Assembly: GCA_946061315.1 (NCBI GenBank) | Contig: CAMGRB010000047.1 | Coordinates: forward strand, 1 to 8,448 | Direction: 5' to 3' | Source: an uncultured Clostridia bacterium | GTDB lineage: Bacteria; Bacillota; Clostridia; Oscillospirales; CAG-272 | Length of the DNA stretch: 8,448 nt | Notes under the pieces: model-generated | Database searches by the model: none | Told to the model about the DNA's origin: nothing | Seen by the model: the letters and a program-made list of their open reading frames with translations, nothing else | Program-made: the position numbers and the translations under genes | In this document: in pieces, positions 1 through 5,911 of the stretch | Layout of the letters: each line of letters starts with the position of its first letter | How positions within the stretch are numbered: position 1 is the stretch's first letter

Positions 1-10
1 ATCCTCTTTT
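1..10 (-). promoter_or_regulatory. Probable ribosome binding site of the next leftward gene (start codon off window)
   Basis: The minus strand ends in AAAAGAGGAT, the same AGAGGA-type site used by murD. With ordinary spacing the start codon would lie just left of base 1. The stretch 1-111 contains no coding sequence that I can support. Confidence 0.4.
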
Positions 11-21
11 TCGTTTTATTT

Positions 22-35
22 TTCGGTTGCCCGAA
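22..35 (-). other. Short hairpin with GNRA (GCAA) tetraloop at the predicted 5' end of the leftward transcript
   Basis: The minus strand reads TTCGG-GCAA-CCGAA, a 5-bp stem with a GNRA tetraloop, right at the predicted transcript start (about 37). No U-tract follows, so it is not a terminator. It may protect the 5' end of the messenger RNA. Confidence 0.35.
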
Positions 36-43
36 TTACTTTT

Positions 44-73
44 ATTTTATCATATGTTAATAGGTAAATTCAA
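44..73 (-). promoter_or_regulatory. Putative extended -10 promoter of a gene left of the window
   Basis: The minus strand has TTGAAT (73-68), an 18-nt spacer and TAAAAT (49-44) preceded by TG one base upstream (extended -10). It lies after the SDR terminator and points out of the left edge, where a ribosome-site-like motif follows. The region is AT-rich, so confidence is moderate. Confidence 0.45.
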
Positions 74-111
74 TAGATAATTTTATTTTTGTTAAAATTC
101 TTACTTTACTG

Positions 112-151
112 AAAAAAATAAGCCGCAGACTGATTTGAAAATCTGCGGCTT
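112..151 (-). terminator. Intrinsic terminator of the SDR gene
   Basis: On the minus strand a 10-bp perfect stem (AAGCCGCAGA at 120-129 pairing with 142-151), GC-rich, with a 12-nt loop, is followed by TATTTTTTT (120-112). It starts 22 bp after the SDR TAA at 174. This is a textbook rho-independent terminator that ends the SDR transcript. Confidence 0.88.
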
Positions 152-173
152 GCGGTTTGATTTTTTCGAACTA

Positions 174-974
174 TTACCAGGTGCGGGATTTCATTTCCTT
201 GAACTGACCGACGGTGGAAACGTGAGCGTTGAGTCCTCCGTCAACGGTTACAACCTGTCCCGTGAAGTATTCGCTCTCGTCGGATGCGAGGTAGATGCAC
301 ATATTGGCAATATCCTCGGGGCATCCGTAACGGTTTACCATTATGTTGTTAAGGAATATGTCCTTAAGAACCTGGGGAACGTGTGCCTCGTTATCGGGGG
401 TTACGATAAGTCCCGGACGAACGCAGTTGCAACGGATATTGTCCTTGCCGTACTGCAAAGCGGTGGACTTTGTAAGCATATCAACTCCTGCCTTTGCACA
501 AGCATAAGCGGTTGAGCCGAGGTCGCCTCCGCAGGAAGCCATGGAGCCTATATTGATGATGGAGCCACCCTTGTTTTCTTTAAGGTAGGGTAATACTGCC
601 TTTATTGCATAGAAGGTTCCTCTCATATCGCTGTTGAAGATGTTGTCCCACATCTCTACGGTAAGCTCGTCAACACGTCCGTCTTTAAGAGCAACGTTTG
701 CGGCGTTGTTTACGAGAACATCTATCTTGCCGTACTTCTCGGCGGTGTCCTTGAACAAAGCGTCGATACTTGACGTATCAGTGATGTCCATAAAGTGATA
801 GGAAGCCTCCCCGCCCTCTTTTACGATAGCGTCAACAACTGCCTGTCCCTTTGCCTCACGGCGTCCGCATACGACTACCTTTGCGCCCTCGGCAGCAAAG
901 AGCTTTGCAATTCCTACGCCGATACCGCTTGTAGATCCAGTTACGATTGCTACTTTACCTTTTAATCTTTCCAT
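174..974 (-). CDS. Short-chain dehydrogenase/reductase (classical SDR), monocistronic
   Basis: Cytoplasmic NAD(P)-dependent oxidoreductase, 266 aa from the chosen start. Classical SDR motifs: Rossmann glycine motif TGSTSGIG (12-19); NNAAN (89-93), a variant of NNAG; catalytic Asn114, Ser144 in GSMAS, Tyr157 and Lys161 in YACAK; RPGLIVTP (186-193); and the C-terminal FTGQVVTVDGG (237-247). The CGRRE segment after the second strand (Arg38-Arg39, no acidic residue at the strand end) points to NADP(H) preference. About 19 residues follow the usual final GG, a slightly long tail. The substrate is not deducible; hydroxysteroid, sugar/polyol and 3-oxoacyl substrates are all in the family. The start at 974 is chosen because GGAGG (983-987) sits 8 nt ahead of it, while the upstream in-frame ATG at 989 overlaps that site. 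It ends in tandem TAA TAG just ahead of a terminator. Ile codons are mostly ATC, unlike the ATA/ATT-rich neighbours, which suggests high expression. Confidence 0.92.
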   Translation of the reverse strand: MERLKGKVAIVTGSTSGIGVGIAKLFAAEGAKVVVCGRREAKGQAVVDAIVKEGGEASYHFMDITDTSSIDALFKDTAEKYGKIDVLVNNAANVALKDGRVDELTVEMWDNIFNSDMRGTFYAIKAVLPYLKENKGGSIINIGSMASCGGDLGSTAYACAKAGVDMLTKSTALQYGKDNIRCNCVRPGLIVTPDNEAHVPQVLKDIFLNNIMVNRYGCPEDIANMCIYLASDESEYFTGQVVTVDGGLNAHVSTVGQFKEMKSRTW

Positions 975-980
975 TTTTAA

Positions 981-987
981 TTCCTCC
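981..987 (-). promoter_or_regulatory. Ribosome binding site deciding the SDR start
   Basis: The minus strand reads GGAGGAA, and its GGAGG core is 8 nt before the ATG at 974. The in-frame ATG at 989 immediately precedes and overlaps this motif and would have no site of its own, so the shorter protein is preferred. Confidence 0.85.
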
Positions 988-1014
988 ATATATTAAAATA
1001 ATTATCCAACGAAC

Positions 1015-1043
1015 ATAATAAACCTTTTTGGTTGATAAGTCAA
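1015..1043 (-). promoter_or_regulatory. Sigma-A-type promoter of the SDR gene
   Basis: The minus strand shows TTGACT (1043-1038) and TATTAT (1020-1015) with exactly 17 nt between them, each hexamer five of six to consensus. Transcription should start near 1008, giving a leader of about 34 nt with the ribosome site well placed. It lies in the 105-bp gap after the cysteine desulfurase. Confidence 0.75.
1018..1036 (-). repeat. Dyad in the SDR promoter spacer, candidate operator
   Basis: The minus strand has a perfect AACC-AAAAA-GGTT inverted repeat (1033-1021) that extends imperfectly by AT/AT pairs to 1018-1036. It lies between and touches the -35 and -10 boxes, where a repressor or MerR-like regulator could act. 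The short arms make chance possible. Confidence 0.35.
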
Positions 1044-1079
1044 TAGTTTAAGAGAGATTTTCACTTAATTTTCAAAAAA

Positions 1080-2243
1080 TTACTGCCTTTTTGCAAGACG
1101 TGAAACGCCCTCTTTTACCGCCGATATAAACTCGTCTGCTTCCTCGGTTGTGTTTTGCGCTCCTATGCTTGCCCTTAAGGTGCTGTCCGCCTCGTCCTTT
1201 TTAAGTCCGAAGGCGGTGAGCGCACGGCTTACCTTATTTGAATGTGACGAGCAGGCGGAGCCGCTTGATACGTATATGCCCTTTGACGAGAGGAAATGGA
1301 GCATCGTTTCGCTTCTTATCCCCTTGGTTGTAAAGCTTATTATATGCGGCGCTCTCTGCTTTGGCAGATTTACGCTCACACCGTCAATTTTCAAAAGACT
1401 GTCAGTTATATAATCACGCAGGGCGGTCATTTTTGAAACGTCCCCGGCAAAAGATGCCCAGTGCTCCGACGATGCCTCGGCAAATGCGGCTATGGCGCAG
1501 ACGTTTTCCGTTCCCGAACGGATGCCGTTTTCCTGCCCGCCGCCGAACACTATCGGCGCTATTTTCTTTGATTTGAGTATATCGGGAGAGATATAAAGAG
1601 CACCCACTCCCCTTGCTCCGTTTATCTTATGGGAGCTTATGCTTACAAGGTCTGCACCGAGAGATTTCGGCGTAAATTTCACTTTCATATAGGACTGAAC
1701 GCAGTCGGAGTGGGTAACTGCCGATGGAGATACCTCTTTTACCGCCGAAAACGCATCGGCTACGTTATAGAGTGCGCCCGTTTCGTTGTTGACGTGCATA
1801 AAGCTTGCAAGAATGGCGCCCTTTGCGTTTCCCCTTATAAAGTTTATATCAAGCTCTCCCGCATATGTGGGAACTCTTAAAACCGTAAATCCGCGTTCTT
1901 CGAGAAATTCGGCACAATTTTCCACGCACGAATGTTCTCCGTCCGTTATGAGTATTTTCTCGTTGCCCGCGCGTCGCTTTGCAAACACGGTGCCGAGTAT
2001 TGCAAGATTGTTTGACTCCGTGCCGCCCGAGGTAAAAACAAGCTCGCCCTTTGTCGCCCTTGTGATTCCGAGAGTTTCGAGTATTGTTTTTCTTGCTCCC
2101 TCGAGGATATTTTCGGCGTCAAGTCCCCTGCCGTGAAGCGACGAGGGGTTGCCGTAATGGTCCTTTATTATTTCCGCCATTTTTGAGGCGGCACCCTCCG
2201 ACATTTTTGTCGTTGCGCTGTTATCAAAATAGATTTCCTTCAT
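1080..2243 (-). CDS. Cysteine desulfurase, NifS/IscS family
   Basis: Pyridoxal-phosphate enzyme that removes sulfur from L-cysteine as an enzyme-bound persulfide for Fe-S clusters, tRNA thiolation or cofactors. The 387 aa are typical of group I enzymes. Motifs: N-terminal YFDNSATT (5-12); SGGTESNN (72-79); GEHSCVEN with His105 stacking on the cofactor; VNNETG (151-156); HSDCVQ with Asp180 and Gln183; SISSHK with Lys206 forming the PLP Schiff base; RSGTEN (242-247); and SSGSACSSH with catalytic Cys331. It reads SACSS rather than the SACTS of IscS, as in many Firmicutes NifS-like proteins. The ATG at 2243 is 8 bp after the lipoprotein stop; the weak AAGG site overlaps that stop, suggesting coupled translation. 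No iscU, sufU, thiI or mnmA gene is visible next to it, so the sulfur acceptor cannot be read from context. No intrinsic terminator is visible after the gene. Confidence 0.95.
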   Translation of the reverse strand: MKEIYFDNSATTKMSEGAASKMAEIIKDHYGNPSSLHGRGLDAENILEGARKTILETLGITRATKGELVFTSGGTESNNLAILGTVFAKRRAGNEKILITDGEHSCVENCAEFLEERGFTVLRVPTYAGELDINFIRGNAKGAILASFMHVNNETGALYNVADAFSAVKEVSPSAVTHSDCVQSYMKVKFTPKSLGADLVSISSHKINGARGVGALYISPDILKSKKIAPIVFGGGQENGIRSGTENVCAIAAFAEASSEHWASFAGDVSKMTALRDYITDSLLKIDGVSVNLPKQRAPHIISFTTKGIRSETMLHFLSSKGIYVSSGSACSSHSNKVSRALTAFGLKKDEADSTLRASIGAQNTTEEADEFISAVKEGVSRLAKRQ

Positions 2244-2251
2244 TTTAAGCC

Positions 2252-2818
2252 TTAATTGAATCTGAAATTTTCTATGATGGAATTTACCGTAGCGAGATTT
2301 TTTACGAAAAGACCGTTCTCGTCGTCAACATCTCCGATTGACGTATAATGTATTACATATATGCTGTTGTCATTCATTGTCTTTCTTATTGTCGCAACAA
2401 CCATATAAGTGTACTTTACCCCACTGACCGTTCCATAATAAATATATTTGCTTGCTGCCTTGCCGTCAACCACCGTTTTTTCTCCTTCGGTTACAACAGT
2501 CATCGTACCTCTAAACGGCTCATCATTTACTTGCTCTTTGTAAAGTTCCCACCATGACTCGATAGACGATAATTCTTCCTCGAGATTCCACTGTGCCACG
2601 CTGACGCTCGAACGGTCGGCATCCGAAACATGTGCCATCGTTGCACCGTTGCTTATGTCGATTATCCACTTTTCAGGCACGAAAAGCGAATAGTCCACTA
2701 TGCTCGTATCCGAGGCGAGCTTCATACCCTTCGGCACGTCGGTTTTACCCGAGCACGAGGAAAGAGCGCATAAGGCGAGAACTATCAGGAGTACGGATAA
2801 AATTCTTCTTATTTTCAT
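2252..2818 (-). CDS. Small secreted lipoprotein, possibly PsbP/Mog1-like fold
   Basis: A 188-aa predicted lipoprotein. Residues 1-21 are a type II signal peptide: KIRR positive start, hydrophobic stretch 6-19, and lipobox L-S-S-C with Cys22 as the lipidated residue. The mature part would be anchored on the outer face of the membrane. The body contains YSLFVPEKWIID and a series of alternating beta-type stretches ending VNSIIENFRF, which recall PsbP/Mog1-like or DUF1795-like extracellular domains. That fold assignment is inference from pattern, not a search. No catalytic residues are recognised. The ATG overlaps the M42-C stop in ATGA, with GGAGG (2829-2833) 10 nt upstream, and the stop lies 8 bp before the cysteine desulfurase start, so it is co-translated with cytoplasmic enzymes. 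Function is unknown. Confidence 0.82.
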   Translation of the reverse strand: MKIRRILSVLLIVLALCALSSCSGKTDVPKGMKLASDTSIVDYSLFVPEKWIIDISNGATMAHVSDADRSSVSVAQWNLEEELSSIESWWELYKEQVNDEPFRGTMTVVTEGEKTVVDGKAASKYIYYGTVSGVKYTYMVVATIRKTMNDNSIYVIHYTSIGDVDDENGLFVKNLATVNSIIENFRFN

Positions 2819-3801
2819 ATTTCGTATTCCTCCGCAATTTTTAAGACTAATTTAAGCGTTTCTTCTGCGTCCTTCATATCTATTATCTCCGAGGACGTGT
2901 GGATATTTGCGCACGGAACGGATATTGCACCTACAAGGCAACCCATAGCCCCGTTTTGCAAGGCTTTGGCATCGCCCTCCGTGCCCGAGTTGGCTACCTC
3001 ACATTGATATTTTATTGAGTGACGTGTCGATATTTCACGCAGCTTTTCCACTACCTCGGGGGAATAAATCATTCTCGAGGTTTTTATTTTTATCGACACT
3101 CCCTCGCCCAAAACAGCGTTGCCGTCCGATACCGAGGACTTGTCCTTTGCGTCGGTCGTATCAACCGCTACGGCTACGTCGGGTCTTACCGAATAAGCGG
3201 CAACCCTGGCTCCCCTCGAATATACCTCTTGTTGTGCGGTGAACACGAAATAGAGGTCGTTTTTAGTTTCCTTTATCTGCTTTATCGCTTCAATAAGGAT
3301 TGCACAACCGACCTTACCGTCAAAGGAGTGACCTGCATATTCGTTCGAGAGCAGTTTTGTCATCTTTGGTACCGGGACGAAAAAGTCACCCACCCTTACC
3401 TTTGATTTTGCCTGCTTTTCGCTCTTTGCGCCTATGTCTATATAAACGCTGTCCGCTTTCGGTATCTCGCCGTCCTTTTCGGATATAATAACGCCCTTTA
3501 CTCCGTTTTCGGAAACGACCTCCGAATATGAAAAGGCGAGAAAATCAATATCTCCGACAGGGCTTACTCTTATCGCCCCGTTCTTTTCAATAAAGGTTAC
3601 GAAAAAACCTATACTGTCGGTATGTGCGGCAAAAAGAAGCTTCTTGCCGTTACCTTTTTTATGGGCGATAAGGTTGCCCATGGCGTCGGTTTCCACACCA
3701 TCAACGTAAGGAGCTATCTCCTCTTTTATCAAATCTCTTACCTGTGCTTCCCTGCCCGAAATGCCCGTGGCATTTACAAGCTTTTTCAAAACAGAAATCA
3801 T
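2815..3801 (-). CDS. M42-family protein (M42-C), catalytic Glu replaced by Gln
   Basis: Third and most divergent M42 paralog, 328 aa, cytoplasmic. The five metal-ligand positions are kept: His60 in AAHTDSIG (with support Asp62), Asp161 in HSFDGKVGC, Glu192, Asp214 in AVDTTDAKD, and His301 in NIHTSSE. The usual Q-E-E-V-G motif reads Q-Q-E-V-Y (190-194; codons CAA CAA GAG in the DNA), so the Glu that acts as general base in M42 enzymes is Gln191 and the next Gly is Tyr. AHxDE reads AHTDS, and DDR reads DGK. The reading frame is intact and otherwise well conserved, so it is not a decayed pseudogene. It may be a metal-binding non-catalytic subunit, a weak enzyme, or one with a different reaction. 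The ATG overlaps the M42-B stop (ATGA) and has AAAGGAG (3807-3813) 5 nt upstream. Its own stop overlaps the lipoprotein start. The family call is firm; enzymatic activity is uncertain. Confidence 0.88.
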   Translation of the reverse strand: MISVLKKLVNATGISGREAQVRDLIKEEIAPYVDGVETDAMGNLIAHKKGNGKKLLFAAHTDSIGFFVTFIEKNGAIRVSPVGDIDFLAFSYSEVVSENGVKGVIISEKDGEIPKADSVYIDIGAKSEKQAKSKVRVGDFFVPVPKMTKLLSNEYAGHSFDGKVGCAILIEAIKQIKETKNDLYFVFTAQQEVYSRGARVAAYSVRPDVAVAVDTTDAKDKSSVSDGNAVLGEGVSIKIKTSRMIYSPEVVEKLREISTRHSIKYQCEVANSGTEGDAKALQNGAMGCLVGAISVPCANIHTSSEIIDMKDAEETLKLVLKIAEEYEI

Positions 3802-4847
3802 ATTTTCTCCTTTGCTTGCTCAAACGGCAAATCTTTATTCGTTATTACTGCGTAAACGGCGTCGTATATGCTTACTACGTCACTATAAGATACAACGTCG
3901 GAGGGTGAATGAATGTATCTTGACGGAGCAGAGATTGCAAGGACCTTTGCCCCGCACGCGCTTCTTTGAATGTGCGATGCATCGTTACCGCCCGACACGT
4001 ACTGCTTTATCTGGTATTTTATATTTTCTCTTTCGAGAATATCGGTTACAAATCTCATATAGTCGCGGTCGTATATCGTTGCTCTGTCGGCAAAGGATAT
4101 TGCGCCTCCCTTGCCCAAAGCGGCAACTCTCGATTTCGGCGCAACGCCGCAAATATCCGCAACCGCCGTTGACTCAATGACTATTGCATAGTCGGGCTTT
4201 ATTCTCTCGGCGGCGGCAAATGCGCCCGAAAATCCAAGCTCCTCTCTGTCCGTAAAGGAGAAATAAAGGTCGTACGGAATTTTGTCTTTGACTTTGACAA
4301 GATTTTTTGCAAGTGTGCACATAACGGCACAACCGAGCCTGTCGTCAAGCGCTTTGGCTTTTATAAAACCGTTCCCAAACTCGACGTATTCGGAGTCAAA
4401 AGCGAAATAATCTCCGACGCTGACAAGCTCTTTTGCTTCTTCCTTATTTCTTGCGCCGATAAAGATATACATATCCTTTATCTCGGTGCGCGCTTTTCTC
4501 TCGTCCGCACTTTGAAGATGTATCGGCTTTGAGAGTATCGCACCCGAAACTCCGTTTTCGGACACTACTCTTTTTGATGAGAGCACAAGCGGGTCTATAC
4601 CGCCGACGCACCCGAATTTGACGCAGCCGTCCGAGGTTATGCCCGTTGCCATAAGCCCTACCTCGTCCATATGGGCGCTTATCATAAGCTTTGGCGCTCC
4701 CTCGTTTGCTATTCTTACTGTAACCGCACCCAATGGATCTGTTGTCGGGTTTAACTCCGAGAGGTTTTTTACTATTATATCTCTTACGCTGTCAACACAG
4801 CCGCTCGGTCCGAAGGCGGAGCAAAGTTCTTTTAACAGTTCTTTCAT
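3798..4847 (-). CDS. M42-family metallo-aminopeptidase (M42-B), Asp-to-Glu at one metal ligand
   Basis: Second of three tandem M42 paralogs, 349 aa, cytoplasmic, no signal peptide. Family positions: AHMDEVG (His59, Asp61), bridging Asp168 in ALDDRLGC, Glu202-Glu203 in REELGFSGA, Glu225 in VIEST, and His313 in RYIHSPSD. The catalytic base and four ligands are as expected. The fifth ligand, normally Asp (DVT-type motif, as in M42-A and M42-C), is Glu here, and the Gln usually before the Glu pair is Arg201. Glu at the metal position is chemically conservative and may occur in other M42 branches, so activity is still likely, perhaps with altered metal preference. A strong AGGAGGAG ribosome site (4853-4860) begins at the last base of the M42-A stop codon and suggests efficient translation. 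Its stop overlaps the start of M42-C in ATGA, implying coupled translation and similar subunit amounts. Substrate is unknown. Confidence 0.9.
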   Translation of the reverse strand: MKELLKELCSAFGPSGCVDSVRDIIVKNLSELNPTTDPLGAVTVRIANEGAPKLMISAHMDEVGLMATGITSDGCVKFGCVGGIDPLVLSSKRVVSENGVSGAILSKPIHLQSADERKARTEIKDMYIFIGARNKEEAKELVSVGDYFAFDSEYVEFGNGFIKAKALDDRLGCAVMCTLAKNLVKVKDKIPYDLYFSFTDREELGFSGAFAAAERIKPDYAIVIESTAVADICGVAPKSRVAALGKGGAISFADRATIYDRDYMRFVTDILERENIKYQIKQYVSGGNDASHIQRSACGAKVLAISAPSRYIHSPSDVVSYSDVVSIYDAVYAVITNKDLPFEQAKEKI

Positions 4848-4859
4848 TTTTACTCCTCC

Positions 4860-5888
4860 TTATAGCCCTTTCGTTACGTATATCGCTCTTAAAATATCGG
4901 CAAGAGATTCTACGTCTTTTATACAAACCGCCTCGCTCGTTGTGTGCATAGCCATAAGAGGAATACTCATAACCGCGGTGCGAACACCGGTGCCGCTTAT
5001 CATAACAAGCTCGTTGTTGGTACCTGTCGAATCCGGCTCACATATCGTCTGATATTCAATACCGTTTTGCTCCGCTATTTTCATTATCGCTTTTGTAAAA
5101 CGCCTGTTTGTAAGTGCGGAAATATCTATCCCCGCGCCACCGCCGCACTCTATTGACTCAAATTCCGTGACGTTTTCACATCTTGCAAAATTGACGTCGA
5201 TTATTACGGCAAGGTCGGGCTTTATATCGGTTGCGACAAAGGAAGCGCCGCATCTGCCCGTTTCCTCCTGGGCGGAAACCGTAAGATAAATATCGTATGC
5301 GAGTTTTGACTTGTCCGAATTCATAAGAGAAATAAGAGCGGCGCACACGCACGCTTTATCGTCAAGCGCACGGGACAAAACGTAGCCGTTTGCCAACTCC
5401 TTAAAGTCACCTTTTAAGCGAACGGGATCTCCTACACGGACAAGTGCGGAAAGCTCCTCTTTTGTGTAGCCCGTATCAATTATTATATTATCCATTTTCG
5501 GAGTGGCTTTGGACGACTTTTCGCTCTGCAGATGAGGAGGTGTTGAGGCTATGACACCGTATATCTCTTTTTTGCCGTAAACCGTTACCTCGGCGGCAGG
5601 AAAAATCCTCGTGTCAAGTCCGCCAACGCCCGAAATATGCAAAAATCCGTCCTCCTCGATTGAGGAAACGAGCATACCCACCTCGTCAAAGTGGGCGTCG
5701 ACAAGAAGCCTCGGCGCGTTTTCAAGCTCCGATTTCTTAACGAAAACGCAGTTGCCGAATTTATCGACGTAGGCATTGTCAAAATAACCCCCGTACTTTT
5801 CGGCAAGCGCGTTTGCCGAGGCGTGCTCGTGCCCCGAAACGCTTACCGCAGAACAAAGGTCTTTTAATATCTCCTTCGTTTTTTCCAT
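4860..5888 (-). CDS. M42-family metallo-aminopeptidase (M42-A), complete active site
   Basis: Predicted cytoplasmic di-metal aminopeptidase of the M42 (TET / glutamyl aminopeptidase / YsdC-FrvX) family, expected to trim N-terminal residues from short peptides. The 342 aa are typical. Family positions seen: first metal ligand and support Asp in AHFDEVG (His66, Asp68); bridging Asp176 in ALDDK; catalytic base Glu208 and metal Glu209 in AQEETG; metal Asp231 in IIDVN; metal His315 in MHTTSE. The segment between about residues 73 and 165 corresponds to the inserted PDZ-like dimerisation domain of M42 enzymes. No signal peptide is present. The usual GTDA motif near the C-terminus reads GTNNEL. AGAGG (5899-5903) lies 10 nt before the ATG. 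It is the first of three M42 paralogs in a row, 23 bp after murD and 12 bp before M42-B. Family members have often been labelled endoglucanase or cellulase M; the motifs here support a peptidase. Confidence 0.9.
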   Translation of the reverse strand: MEKTKEILKDLCSAVSVSGHEHASANALAEKYGGYFDNAYVDKFGNCVFVKKSELENAPRLLVDAHFDEVGMLVSSIEEDGFLHISGVGGLDTRIFPAAEVTVYGKKEIYGVIASTPPHLQSEKSSKATPKMDNIIIDTGYTKEELSALVRVGDPVRLKGDFKELANGYVLSRALDDKACVCAALISLMNSDKSKLAYDIYLTVSAQEETGRCGASFVATDIKPDLAVIIDVNFARCENVTEFESIECGGGAGIDISALTNRRFTKAIMKIAEQNGIEYQTICEPDSTGTNNELVMISGTGVRTAVMSIPLMAMHTTSEAVCIKDVESLADILRAIYVTKGL

Positions 5889-5911
5889 AATCCATATACC
5901 TCTTTTTATGT

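Noticed and set aside
135..515. 126-aa open frame on the plus strand opposite the SDR gene
   Set aside because: It lies antisense inside a well-conserved SDR gene, starts in the terminator stem, and has no ribosome site or recognisable motif.
975..989. Longer SDR start at the ATG at 989
   Set aside because: This ATG overlaps the only GGAGG ribosome site, which is ideally placed for the ATG at 974.
1044..1079. Terminator after the cysteine desulfurase
   Set aside because: Only a weak 5-bp AT-rich stem (TTAAG/CTTAA) and an early T-run were seen; no GC-rich hairpin with a following U-tract. Readthrough toward the SDR gene is possible.
2815..3801. M42-C as a pseudogene
   Set aside because: The frame is intact, starts and stops overlap neighbours neatly, and all metal ligands remain. 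The substitution looks like specialisation rather than decay.
3761..4180. 139-aa plus-strand open frame opposite M42-B and M42-C
   Set aside because: Arg- and Ser-rich translation typical of an antisense shadow, with no motif or initiation signal.
4618..5052. 144-aa plus-strand open frame across the M42-A/M42-B junction
   Set aside because: It is antisense to two clear M42 genes and lacks a ribosome site. Its composition follows from the complementary coding strand.
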